DNA of 5,850 nt from Deltaproteobacteria bacterium (GCA_003249585.1 QKIM01000165.1:1-5850), one strand, 5' to 3'; numbered from the stretch's first letter, positions 1-5,850 are shown. Notes: generated by a model from the letters alone, not told the origin. A program made the numbers and translations.

Positions 1-414
1 GGCGAGCAGACGGCCGAGTCGGTGAAGATCACCATCGGCAACGCCTTCCCCCCCGGCGAGGTGCTCACCATGGACGTCAAGGGGCGTGACATGGTCGAGG
101 GCATCCCGCGGGTGGTCCGTATCGACTCCGACGAGGTGCGGGAGGCCCTGTCCGAGCCCCTCGACGCCATCGTCGACACGGTGAAGGAGGTGCTCGAGCA
201 GACGCCGCCCGAGCTCTCCTCGGACATCATGGACCATGGCATCGTCATGACCGGTGGCGGCGCGCTGCTGCGAAACATCGACATCATGCTGCAGACCCGC
301 ACGGGCCTCCCCGTCTCGGTCTGCGACAACCCGGAATATGCCGTGGTCATCGGGACCGGAAAGGCCCTCGAAGAGCTGGCCCTCCTCAAGGAGGTGACGC
401 TCTCGAGGACGTGA
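1..414 (+). CDS. mreB: Rod shape-determining protein MreB, C-terminal part (5' end outside window)
   Basis: MreB is the bacterial actin homologue. It forms ATP-dependent filaments on the inner face of the cytoplasmic membrane and directs lateral-wall peptidoglycan synthesis. The window opens inside the gene: the frame is open from base 1 (GEQTAESVKITIGNA...), so the GTG at 22 is an internal valine and not a start. The 137 residues seen are roughly the last 40% of a usual ~345-residue MreB. They include the family's GE(R/Q)TAE-(I/V)KI-IG-A segment at the beginning, the actin-fold nucleotide-binding glycine loop GIVMTGGGALLRNID (about residues 80-94 of the fragment), and the terminal (V/I)GTGKALEE stretch near the end. 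The gene ends with TGA, 40 nt before mreC, which fits the common mreBCD order. No truncation or frameshift is visible in the part shown. Identity rests on these motifs together with the downstream mreC-mreD-mrdA-rodA context. Confidence 0.96.
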   Translation, partial: GEQTAESVKITIGNAFPPGEVLTMDVKGRDMVEGIPRVVRIDSDEVREALSEPLDAIVDTVKEVLEQTPPELSSDIMDHGIVMTGGGALLRNIDIMLQTRTGLPVSVCDNPEYAVVIGTGKALEELALLKEVTLSRT

Positions 415-454
415 TCCTGCGCTGGGCGCCCCCCCGGACATAAAGCTGAACACT

Positions 455-1366
455 ATGCTCGTTGCAAGAAGAACCAAAGAGATCATCCTGAGCGTCATGC
501 TTCTGGCGCTGCCCGTCATCTTTCTCTTTGCGAACATCAAGAGCCCCCACCAGCTCAACCGCTTCGACCGCATGATCCTGCGGCTCTCCACGCCCGTGCA
601 GGCCGTCACCTACAGTATCTACCGCTTCGCCAACCGCATCTGGGTCAACTACATCTACCTGGTGAACCTCAAAAAGGAGAACAACCGCCTGCGGCTGGAG
701 AACGCTGCCCTCAAGGCCAACTCCGCGATCCTGGAGATCTGGGCCCAGCGCGGCAAGGAGATCGAGCGGCTGCTGGGCTTCAAGGAGGCCTCCACTTCGG
801 AGATGGTAGCCGCCAAGGTCGTCTACAAATCCCTCTCCCCCTACTACCGCGTGGTGAAGCTGCGCATCGACAAGGGCAAGGGAAAGATCAAACCCAACGA
901 CCCCGTGGTCATCCCCGAGGGCGTCGTGGGCAAGGTCCACCGCGTCTACGCCCGCTACGCGGACGTCCTCCTGGCGGTGGATCCCCACGTGAAGATCCCC
1001 GTGGTCGTCAAGCGCACGGGCTCCGAAGCCCTGCTGGTCGGCCTGGGGGACAAGAGACACTACACGGCCCAGCTCACCTACATGAAGCGCGAGGAGGAGG
1101 TCCGGGTGGGCGACATCGTCGTCACCAGCGGCCTGGGCGGGCTTCAGGGGACGCGCTACCCGCCGGATCTGCCCGTGGGCCGCGTGACCAAGGTATTCAA
1201 AAAGAAGTTCGGCAAATTCCAGAACATGATCCTGGAAGCCACCGTGGACTTCTCCAATCTGGACAAGGTGCTGGTGGTGGTGACCCCACCCCCGCCCAGC
1301 GAGACCCACGTCCCCTCCCTGGAGGATGAGAAAAAGCTCCCCAGGACCGGCCTGAGGCCCTACTGA
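455..1366 (+). CDS. mreC: Rod shape-determining protein MreC
   Basis: MreC is a bitopic inner-membrane protein. Its periplasmic part self-assembles and binds PBP2, activating the PBP2-RodA synthase. The 303-residue product is of usual family length (about 270-370). It has a short basic cytoplasmic N-terminus (ARRTKE), one membrane segment at about residues 10-27, and a coiled-coil-like region at about 66-108 rich in Leu/Glu/Lys/Asn (LKKENNRLRLENAALKA). A beta-rich MreC core follows at about 117-277, with characteristic stretches such as GVVGKV (156-161), GDIVVTSGLGG (219-229) and the closing LEATVDFSNLDKVLVV. A proline-rich tail (TPPPPSE...) ends the protein. The ATG at 455 is the first sensible start and places the membrane segment correctly. 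No clear Shine-Dalgarno sequence precedes it, so translation may be weak or coupled to mreB. The gene ends with tandem in-frame stops (TGA TAG), 12 nt before mreD. Confidence 0.95.
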   Translation: MLVARRTKEIILSVMLLALPVIFLFANIKSPHQLNRFDRMILRLSTPVQAVTYSIYRFANRIWVNYIYLVNLKKENNRLRLENAALKANSAILEIWAQRGKEIERLLGFKEASTSEMVAAKVVYKSLSPYYRVVKLRIDKGKGKIKPNDPVVIPEGVVGKVHRVYARYADVLLAVDPHVKIPVVVKRTGSEALLVGLGDKRHYTAQLTYMKREEEVRVGDIVVTSGLGGLQGTRYPPDLPVGRVTKVFKKKFGKFQNMILEATVDFSNLDKVLVVVTPPPPSETHVPSLEDEKKLPRTGLRPY

Positions 1367-1378
1367 TAGAGTATCGCC

Positions 1379-1897
1379 ATGCGGGTCTTCGTCCTCTTCA
1401 TCTTCACCGTCGCCTTCTTCCTCCTGGAACCCCTGCTCATGGAGATCATCCCCTTTCTGGGGACCGCGGCGCCGGAGTTCGGCATCATCACGCTCCTGTA
1501 TCTGGCCCACGGCGTCAAGGGCAGCCCCGCCCGGGGAGCCTTCACCTCCCTTATGCTGGGATACCTCATGGATCTCTTCTGCGGCGCCCCCGTAGGGATG
1601 CACGCCTTCGTCTACGTGGCGCTCTACTTCGTGGTGCGACTGCTCTCCAACAAGATCTACGGCCACACCATCCTTGTACAGGCCCTCATGGGGGGCATCT
1701 TCTCGGGGCTCGCGGGCTTCTTCATCATCGCCCTGGACAAGTGGCTGAACCCCGTGTCCCACTCCTGGGAGATGCTCCGCATAGTCCCCCGGCAGATGGC
1801 CGTGACCGCCATCTTCTCCCCGATCTGGTTCTGGCTGCTGTGGCGCATCGACCGGGCCATGTCCTATGAAGCGTCGCCCGAGGGGGTCTTCCGATGA
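1379..1897 (+). CDS. mreD: Rod shape-determining protein MreD
   Basis: MreD is a small polytopic inner-membrane protein of the elongasome. It partners MreC and modulates MreC's action on PBP2. The product has 172 residues, typical for the family, and is almost wholly hydrophobic, with about five or six membrane segments (approximately 3-22, 32-47, 53-68, 72-91, 98-119, 140-156). The diagnostic motif G-x-x-x-D-L-F-x-G-x-P-x-G-x-H-x-F-x-Y is present at residues 61-79 (GYLMDLFCGAPVGMHAFVY). The ATG at 1379 lies 12 nt after the mreC stop and has only a weak purine stretch (GATAGAG) upstream. The stop codon overlaps the mrdA start in ATGA, which suggests translational coupling. MreD sequences diverge strongly, so the call rests on the motif, the topology and the position between mreC and the PBP2 gene, which together are convincing. 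Confidence 0.94.
   Translation: MRVFVLFIFTVAFFLLEPLLMEIIPFLGTAAPEFGIITLLYLAHGVKGSPARGAFTSLMLGYLMDLFCGAPVGMHAFVYVALYFVVRLLSNKIYGHTILVQALMGGIFSGLAGFFIIALDKWLNPVSHSWEMLRIVPRQMAVTAIFSPIWFWLLWRIDRAMSYEASPEGVFR
1880..1886 (+). promoter_or_regulatory. Ribosome binding site of mrdA
   Basis: GAGGGGG lies inside the 3' end of mreD, 7 nt before the ATG at 1894. It is a good Shine-Dalgarno match and supports choosing the start that overlaps the mreD stop (ATGA) over any later in-frame codon. Confidence 0.7.
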
Positions 1898-3756
1898 GAC
1901 GGCTCCTGCCCTCGGAGAACTCCGAATTCGGAAAGAAGTTCCGCTACGCGCAGATCTTCATCGTGAGCTGCTTCCTCATCCTGGCTGGCCGGCTGGTGCA
2001 GCTCCAGGTGGTCTACGGCAAGGAGTACCGCGCCCTCTCCAACCACAACTTCCTGCAGAAGCGCCGCATCGACGCCCCCAGGGGGGTCATCTACGACCGC
2101 GAAGGGACCGTCCTGGCCAAAAACGTCGTCTCCTTCAACGTCTACATCACCCCCATCTTCTTCAAGGAGCGCTCCTTCCAGTTCCTCGTCCGCCTCCTCG
2201 ATCTGCCCCAGAGCGACATCGACTTCATCAAGCACCGCATCATGATGTCCGAGGGGCGCCGCCGGACCTACTCCCTTCTGGCCATCCGGGACATTCCCAA
2301 GGAGTGGGCGATGATCCTGGAGAGCAACAAGACCTACCTGCGGGGCCTCGAGATCGTCCCCCAGGAGAAGCGCTTCTATCCCCAGGGCGCCCTCGCCTCC
2401 CACCTGCTGGGGTTCGTCGGCGAGGTGAGCCGCGAGGATCTGGAACAGTACCGGGAGATGAGCTACCTGCCGCTGGACTGGCGCGGCAAATCGGGCGTGG
2501 AGTGGAAATACGAGAAGGAGCTGCGCGGCAGGCGGGGGTTCGTGTGGCGGGTCCTGGACGCCCGCGGCCGGAGGGTGCGGGACGTCAAGGCCCACCGCTG
2601 GATGCCCCACCCGTGGAGAAAGGATCCCGTCCCAGGGGAGAACATCCACCTCACCATCGACGCCCAGGTCCAGCGGGCCGTGGAGCGGGCCCTCTCCGTG
2701 TACAACTCCGGCGCGGCCGTGGTCATGGAGGTGAACACAGGCAAGATCCTCGCCTACACCTCCAAGCCATCCTTTGATCCCAACGAGCTCAGCGGCAAGC
2801 TCTCGTCGACCCGCGCGCACGAGATCTACGCCAACCCCCACAAACCCATGCTCGACAAGGTCTCCCAGGGCACCTACTTCCCCGGCTCCACCTACAAGGT
2901 GATCCCCGCCATCGCCGCCGTAGAGGAGCAGCTGGTGCAGAACGACGAATACCACCTGTGCAAGGGCTGGTACGAATACGGCCGCAACTCCTCCTTCCGC
3001 TGCACGCACTCCCACGGGCTCATGAACATCCACAGCGCCGTGGTGAGCTCCTGCAACGTCTTCTTCTTCATGCTCTCCGAGCGGGTCGGCATGGACCGCA
3101 TGGCCCGCTACGCCCGCCTCTTCGGCTTCGGCACGCCCACGGGCCTCGGGCTCAACCACGAGAAGGGGGGGTTCATCCCCACCAAACAGTGGTACGCCCA
3201 GAAGTTCATGCAGGGGTTCCGCATCGGCCACACGCTCAACTCCGCCATCGGACAGGGGAACGTCAAGGTGACCGTGCTCCAGAGCGCCATGGTCTATGGG
3301 GCCATCGCCACCCGCGGCAAGCTCATGCAGCCCCAGATCATCGACCGCATCACCGACTACCAGGGCAACGTGGTCCAGGGCTTTACCCCCATCGTGAAGC
3401 GCGACCTGGGGTTCAAGCCCGAGACCTACGACTTCATCATCAGTTCTCTCTCCGGCGTCGTCAACGAGCCCACAGGGACCGCCTACAAGGGCCGAATTCA
3501 CGGGCTCATGGTGGCAGGCAAGACAGGAACCGCGCAGGTCCGCAAGATCAACCGGGACGCCCTCAACAAGGAGGAGGCCAAGTGGAGCCACCTGGACCAC
3601 GCCTGGTTCGCCGGCTTCGCCCCTGTGGAGAAGCCTGAGATCGTGGTCGTGGTCCTCATTGAGCACGTTGGCGTATTCGCCTCCAAGGCGGCCGTGCCGG
3701 TCACCATGAACATCATTCGGAAATATTTCGAATTTTCCAGAAACCAGAAGCGGTAG
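1894..3756 (+). CDS. mrdA: Penicillin-binding protein 2 (elongasome peptidoglycan D,D-transpeptidase)
   Basis: This is a class B PBP that cross-links the glycan strands made by RodA during cell elongation, and it is a beta-lactam target. The 620-residue product is of normal length. It has a cytoplasmic N-terminus and a signal-anchor helix at about 18-40 that runs into the typical RLVQLQVV sequence. The PBP dimerisation/pedestal domain begins near RGVIYDREG (63-71). The transpeptidase domain starts around the LTID-AQVQ segment (about 253-260). All three active-site motifs are present: S332-T-Y-K335 with the acylated serine S332, S386-C-N388, and K543-T-G545-T546. Between the first two motifs, C356, C370, H374 and C387 are spaced like the zinc site described in some PBP2 proteins; metal binding here is my inference. 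Compared with family memory there seems to be a small basic/Trp-rich insert at 232-245, just before the catalytic domain. The start overlaps the mreD stop, and rodA follows after 15 nt. The rodA and mreCD context separates it from PBP3/FtsI. Confidence 0.96.
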   Translation: MRRLLPSENSEFGKKFRYAQIFIVSCFLILAGRLVQLQVVYGKEYRALSNHNFLQKRRIDAPRGVIYDREGTVLAKNVVSFNVYITPIFFKERSFQFLVRLLDLPQSDIDFIKHRIMMSEGRRRTYSLLAIRDIPKEWAMILESNKTYLRGLEIVPQEKRFYPQGALASHLLGFVGEVSREDLEQYREMSYLPLDWRGKSGVEWKYEKELRGRRGFVWRVLDARGRRVRDVKAHRWMPHPWRKDPVPGENIHLTIDAQVQRAVERALSVYNSGAAVVMEVNTGKILAYTSKPSFDPNELSGKLSSTRAHEIYANPHKPMLDKVSQGTYFPGSTYKVIPAIAAVEEQLVQNDEYHLCKGWYEYGRNSSFRCTHSHGLMNIHSAVVSSCNVFFFMLSERVGMDRMARYARLFGFGTPTGLGLNHEKGGFIPTKQWYAQKFMQGFRIGHTLNSAIGQGNVKVTVLQSAMVYGAIATRGKLMQPQIIDRITDYQGNVVQGFTPIVKRDLGFKPETYDFIISSLSGVVNEPTGTAYKGRIHGLMVAGKTGTAQVRKINRDALNKEEAKWSHLDHAWFAGFAPVEKPEIVVVVLIEHVGVFASKAAVPVTMNIIRKYFEFSRNQKR

Positions 3757-3763
3757 GGGAGGA
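3756..3763 (+). promoter_or_regulatory. Ribosome binding site of rodA
   Basis: GGGGAGGA begins at the last base of the mrdA stop codon and sits 8 nt before a GTG at 3772. This strong Shine-Dalgarno decides in favour of the GTG start, since no ATG lies nearby in frame before the first membrane segment. Confidence 0.8.
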
Positions 3764-3771
3764 ACGTTCAC

Positions 3772-4878
3772 GTGCTGGAACCCCAGGGAAGATTCCGCCT
3801 ACGCATCGACTGGACACTCCTTCTGCTCCTGGTGGCCATCTGCGGGCTGGGGCTGCTCAACCTGTACAGCGCCAGCTATAACGTGAAGAACCCCATGTTC
3901 ACGCAGCAGATCTACTGGATCTTCATCGGGTTCTCAGCCTTCCTGATCACCGCGACCATCGACTACCGGGTGTACAACAAGGTGGCCTATGTCATCTACG
4001 CCATCGGTGTCCTCACGCTCATCCTCGTGCTGGTCACCGGGTTCGTCAAGCACGGCTCCCGACGCTGGCTCATCATCGGACCCATGCGGCTGCAGCCATC
4101 GGAGCTCTTCAAGATCGCCATCATCCTGGCCCTCGCCCACTTCGTCGACGCTTCTCCGCCGAAGACAGAGCAGGGGCGTACCCTCCAGGAGCTCATCGGC
4201 CCCTCGCTGCTGGCCGGGTTCCCCTTTCTGCTCATCATGATCCAGCCGGACCTGGGCACGGGCCTTCTGGTCCTGCTCATCTTCTTCTCCATCATGTTCC
4301 TGTTGCGCCTGAGGATCCGGTCGGTCATCACCCTGCTCTCCTCCATCATCGTCCTGGCTCCCCTGGTATGGACCTTCGTCCTGCAGACCTACCAGAAGAA
4401 CCGCATCCTCGTCTTCCTGGATCCCGCCTCGGACCCCTCGGGCCACGGCTGGCACTACCGCCAGTCCATCTTCGCCATCGGCTCGGGCGAGTGGGCCGGC
4501 AAGGGCTTCCTCTCGGGCACCCAGAGCAAGTTCCACTTCCTGCCCGCCCAGTGGTCGGACTTCCCCTTTTCCGTGTGGGCTGAAGAGTGGGGGCTCATCG
4601 GCTCCATTTTGCTCCTGGGCCTCTACATCTGGCTGGTGCTCCTCTCCATCTCCCTGGCGAAATCCGCCCGTGACCGGTTCGCCTCCGTCATCTGCCTGGG
4701 CGTGGGCGCCATGTTCTTCTGGCACGTGATCATCAACGTGGGGATGGTCATGGGCCTTTTGCCCATCGTCGGTGTGACCCTGCCGCTGTTCAGCCACGGC
4801 GGCTCCTCCATGCTCACCTTCATGGTGGGCGCCGGCCTGCTCATGTCCGTCTCCTCACGGCGCTACGCCTTCGAGTGA
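3772..4878 (+). CDS. rodA: RodA, SEDS-family peptidoglycan glycosyltransferase
   Basis: RodA polymerises lipid II into glycan strands in the membrane and works as a complex with PBP2, encoded directly upstream. The 368-residue product has the usual length and about ten membrane helices, beginning at about residue 13 (DWTLLLLLVAICGLGLLNLYSA). SEDS signatures occur in order: GSRRWL (95-100) followed by RLQPSELFKIA (106-116), QPDLGTG (158-164), the large extracytoplasmic loop with GHGWHYRQS-FAIGSGEW-GKG (about 224-245), and LPAQWSDFPFSVWAEEWG (257-274). D263 in that last stretch corresponds by motif to the essential aspartate of RodA (D262 in E. coli). The C-terminal motif GLLPIVGVTLPLFSHGGSS (328-346) has His where Tyr is usual in SYGGSS. 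The start is GTG, supported by a strong ribosome binding site. It is the last gene of the operon; a hairpin follows and the next genes are on the opposite strand. FtsW is the main alternative, but the PBP2/mre context favours RodA. Confidence 0.96.
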   Translation: MLEPQGRFRLRIDWTLLLLLVAICGLGLLNLYSASYNVKNPMFTQQIYWIFIGFSAFLITATIDYRVYNKVAYVIYAIGVLTLILVLVTGFVKHGSRRWLIIGPMRLQPSELFKIAIILALAHFVDASPPKTEQGRTLQELIGPSLLAGFPFLLIMIQPDLGTGLLVLLIFFSIMFLLRLRIRSVITLLSSIIVLAPLVWTFVLQTYQKNRILVFLDPASDPSGHGWHYRQSIFAIGSGEWAGKGFLSGTQSKFHFLPAQWSDFPFSVWAEEWGLIGSILLLGLYIWLVLLSISLAKSARDRFASVICLGVGAMFFWHVIINVGMVMGLLPIVGVTLPLFSHGGSSMLTFMVGAGLLMSVSSRRYAFE

Positions 4879-4910
4879 CGAATGGTGCGGGGGGCATGAG
4901 TCCTGCCCGC

Positions 4911-4932
4911 AGGGCTCGCCGTGGTGAGCCCT
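4911..4932 (+). terminator. Probable intrinsic terminator of the mre-mrdA-rodA operon
   Basis: AGGGCTCGCC and GGTGAGCCCT form a near-perfect stem with one G-T wobble; nine pairs around a four-base loop are realistic. It starts 32 nt after the rodA stop. The T run that follows is short (TTTCCC), so it is an imperfect Rho-independent terminator. It lies between convergent genes and could also slow read-through from the minus strand, although no T tract is seen on that side. Confidence 0.5.
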
Positions 4933-4998
4933 TTCCCGAGCCTTCAGCACACGTCCTGCCTGTACATCCCCTCGTGGTTCTTTTCTTTTGAGGTAATT

Positions 4999-5424
4999 CT
5001 AGTCGGCTTCTGCCTCGTCGCCGAGGTCGTCCTCGCCGTCGATGACCTTGCGCACGATACGGGAGACGGTGCTGGCGTGCCAGCGCTTCTTGCCGCGCGT
5101 GTTCTTGAACCCCTGCTCCGTGAGGAACTTGGCGATCTGGTTGTAGCCGAGGCCCTGATCGTGCATCTCCATGATGATGTCACGGATGAAATCGGGAACC
5201 TTGTACCGCCCGGTGCTGACCCCCATCTGGTGGAGGATGGTGCGGATGGTGCCCTGGTACCACTTGCGCCCGCGGGCCGTGGGCGTCCCCTCCTCGGTGA
5301 GTTTCAAGGCGATGTCGAGCAGCGTGAGCCCCGATTTGTACATCTTCACGATCCGCTTGCGCAGGTCGATGGAAACCTCATAGCTGCCCGGGCTCCTGCC
5401 TCGCTGTGTTGTATCCTTGTCCAT
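4999..5424 (-). CDS. Small DNA-binding protein with two tandem serine-recombinase-like HTH modules
   Basis: The product has 141 residues and I cannot give it a gene name. It consists of two copies of one module, at about residues 21-67 and 80-127. Each follows the pattern (I/L)R-x2-I-x2-M-x3-GL-x4-IA-x2-LTE-x-G, then RG-x-K and W-x3-T(I/V)-x2-I. By my alignment, 17 of about 47 positions are identical between copies. This pattern (growing helix, IA..L..EG, RG..W...T(V/I)..I(L/V)) resembles the DNA-binding 'Recombinase' region that follows the catalytic domain in large serine recombinases. No resolvase catalytic domain with its serine nucleophile is present, so it is unlikely to recombine DNA by itself. 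A strongly acidic tail (DGEDDLGDEAEAD) ends the protein. The ATG at 5424 is supported by GGAG 7 nt upstream. It is convergent with rodA and 81 nt downstream of a second minus-strand gene. A DNA-binding regulator or architectural protein is a reasonable inference; the target is unknown. Confidence 0.85.
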   Translation of the reverse strand: MDKDTTQRGRSPGSYEVSIDLRKRIVKMYKSGLTLLDIALKLTEEGTPTARGRKWYQGTIRTILHQMGVSTGRYKVPDFIRDIIMEMHDQGLGYNQIAKFLTEQGFKNTRGKKRWHASTVSRIVRKVIDGEDDLGDEAEAD

Positions 5425-5431
5425 GAAAACA

Positions 5432-5435
5432 CTCC
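5432..5435 (-). promoter_or_regulatory. Ribosome binding site of the duplicated-HTH gene
   Basis: On the minus strand, GGAG within ACGGAGTG stands 7 nt before the ATG that starts at 5424. This confirms both the strand and the start of the gene, and argues against the overlapping plus-strand reading frame. Confidence 0.7.
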
Positions 5436-5442
5436 GTAGGGT

Positions 5443-5455
5443 GAAAATTGTTTTC
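5443..5455. repeat. Short palindrome GAAAA-TTG-TTTTC, candidate operator
   Basis: A 5-bp inverted repeat around three bases lies between the possible -10 box and the ribosome binding site of the duplicated-HTH gene, about where its transcript would start. The same TGAAAA word occurs nearby in direct orientation at 5424-5429 and 5488-5493. It could be a binding site for the encoded protein, but AT-rich DNA makes such words by chance too. Confidence 0.25.
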
Positions 5456-5459
5456 TATA

Positions 5460-5487
5460 AAAGTACCAGACTCGTCAGGATATTCAA
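5460..5487 (-). promoter_or_regulatory. Possible promoter of the duplicated-HTH gene
   Basis: Read on the minus strand, TTGAAT (5487-5482) and TACTTT (5465-5460) are separated by 16 nt and resemble housekeeping -35 and -10 boxes. They lie about 36 nt or more before the start codon, in a stretch clearly richer in A and T than the flanking genes. The matches are imperfect, and a nearby TATAGA has no well-placed -35 partner. The gene could instead be read through from the upstream minus-strand gene, because no terminator is evident between them. Confidence 0.3.
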
Positions 5488-5505
5488 TGAAAACCTGAAC
5501 GGCGA

Positions 5506-5850
5506 CTAGGACTGGGCAGCGGGAGGAGTGCCGCCCTTGTTCTTCAGGTACTCGAGGAAGGAGATGGCGGCGGGGAGATCCACTGCGGGAATGAGGTCGA
5601 GCATGTCCTTCGCCTGTCGTCTGAGGAGCTCGGCAGGGCTCAGACTTGCCGTGACCGTAACGGCCTCAACGGGTTCGTCGGAGGGCACGACAACTTCATA
5701 TCCCCAGGGGGGCATGACCGCGTCGATCAGACCGAGCTGGGTGAGCCACCGGTTGATGTGGTCGTGCAGATGGACGCTGCGGTAGGAATACCAGCGCTCC
5801 CGAACCCCTGGATAATGCACGAGGAGATCCTTGAACCGCCGAAAGGCGCC
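5506..5850 (-). CDS. UPF0158-like family protein, C-terminal part (5' end outside window)
   Basis: The minus-strand frame stays open to the window edge (GAFRRFKDLL...). The GTG at 5820 is therefore probably an internal valine and the gene begins outside. The 114 residues seen start with FRRFKDLLVHYPGVRERWYSY and then a helix ending in WLTQLGL. This resembles the C-terminal conserved region of UPF0158 proteins, a family of unknown function with the pattern F(R/K)-FKD-L--YP--R--W(F/Y) followed by a helix ending in WL---G(I/L). The remainder, after about residue 48, looks like an added tail: a linker (VVVPSDEPVEAVTVTAS), then a helical part, LSPAELLRRQAKDMLDLIP-VDLPAAISFLEYLKNK, of the Leu-Pro...FLEYLK type seen at the ends of various small proteins. 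The gene ends with TAG, 81 nt before the duplicated-HTH gene on the same strand, so the two may be co-transcribed. The family assignment is from pattern memory only. Confidence 0.65.
   Translation of the reverse strand, partial: GAFRRFKDLLVHYPGVRERWYSYRSVHLHDHINRWLTQLGLIDAVMPPWGYEVVVPSDEPVEAVTVTASLSPAELLRRQAKDMLDLIPAVDLPAAISFLEYLKNKGGTPPAAQS

Noticed and set aside
386..1762. A 458-codon minus-strand frame opposite mreC and mreD
   Set aside because: Same GC-driven artefact; the product is repetitive in composition, and mreC and mreD are certain on the other strand.
1864..3771. A 635-codon open frame on the minus strand covering the whole of mrdA
   Set aside because: It is a shadow of strong third-position GC in mrdA. 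Its product is low-complexity (Val/Asp/Glu/His/Gly-rich) with no recognisable domain, while the plus strand carries all PBP2 motifs.
4892..4908. Hairpin GGGCA...TGCCC just after rodA
   Set aside because: It is a short 5-bp stem without a following T tract; the longer hairpin at 4911-4932 is the better terminator candidate.
4999..5424. A transposase or functional integrase
   Set aside because: The module resembles the DNA-binding part of serine recombinases, but there is no catalytic domain and I see no terminal repeats, target duplications or attachment sites in the window.
4921..5439. A 172-codon plus-strand frame after rodA
   Set aside because: It begins inside the terminator hairpin, lacks a ribosome binding site and runs antisense to the duplicated-HTH gene, which has a good ribosome binding site and clear internal homology.
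5450..5475. Sigma-54 promoter (TGGTAC...) upstream of the HTH gene
   Set aside because: The -24-like TGG is present, but the required GC of the -12 element is missing at the right spacing.
5476..5498. Inverted repeat TCAGG...CCTGA as a terminator between the two minus-strand genes
   Set aside because: The stem is only 5 bp with a 13-14-nt loop and is not followed by a T run suited to termination.
4999..5850. Toxin-antitoxin pair
   Set aside because: The gap is 81 nt instead of an overlap, neither protein matches a toxin that I recognise, and the upstream gene is incomplete here. Only the tail module is vaguely antitoxin-like.

Overview
This 5.85 kb GC-rich window holds most of a rod-shape (elongasome) operon on the plus strand, followed by two convergent genes on the minus strand. 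In order, the plus-strand genes are the 3' end of mreB (1-414), mreC (455-1366), mreD (1379-1897), mrdA encoding PBP2 (1894-3756) and rodA (3772-4878). All are intact except mreB, which is cut by the window edge. The gaps are 40 nt, 12 nt, a 4-nt ATGA overlap and 15 nt, so this reads as one transcription unit. A GC-rich hairpin at 4911-4932 probably ends it.

The genes work together in lateral-wall peptidoglycan synthesis. MreB filaments on the inner membrane face organise the complex. MreC and MreD link them to the periplasmic side. RodA polymerises glycan strands from lipid II and PBP2 cross-links them. The key catalytic motifs are visible in both enzymes: PBP2 S332-T-Y-K335, S386-C-N388 and K543-T-G545, and the RodA aspartate at about 263. 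The organism is therefore a rod-shaped (or at least elongating) diderm-type bacterium. The gene order, GC content and protein style suggest a deltaproteobacterial lineage in the broad sense (Myxococcota/Desulfobacterota-like). That placement is an impression from reading, not a computed result.

The minus-strand part is less ordinary. Gene 4999-5424 encodes a 141-aa protein made of two tandem copies of a helix-turn-helix-like module. The module resembles the DNA-binding 'Recombinase' region of large serine recombinases, but there is no catalytic domain. Upstream of it, after an 81-bp AT-rich gap with a possible promoter, a short palindrome and repeated TGAAAA words, lies the 3' part of a second gene (5506-5850, 5' end outside the window). 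Its start resembles the UPF0158 family and its C-terminus carries a short Leu/Pro helical module. I see no RNA genes, CRISPR arrays, insertion sequences or attachment sites.
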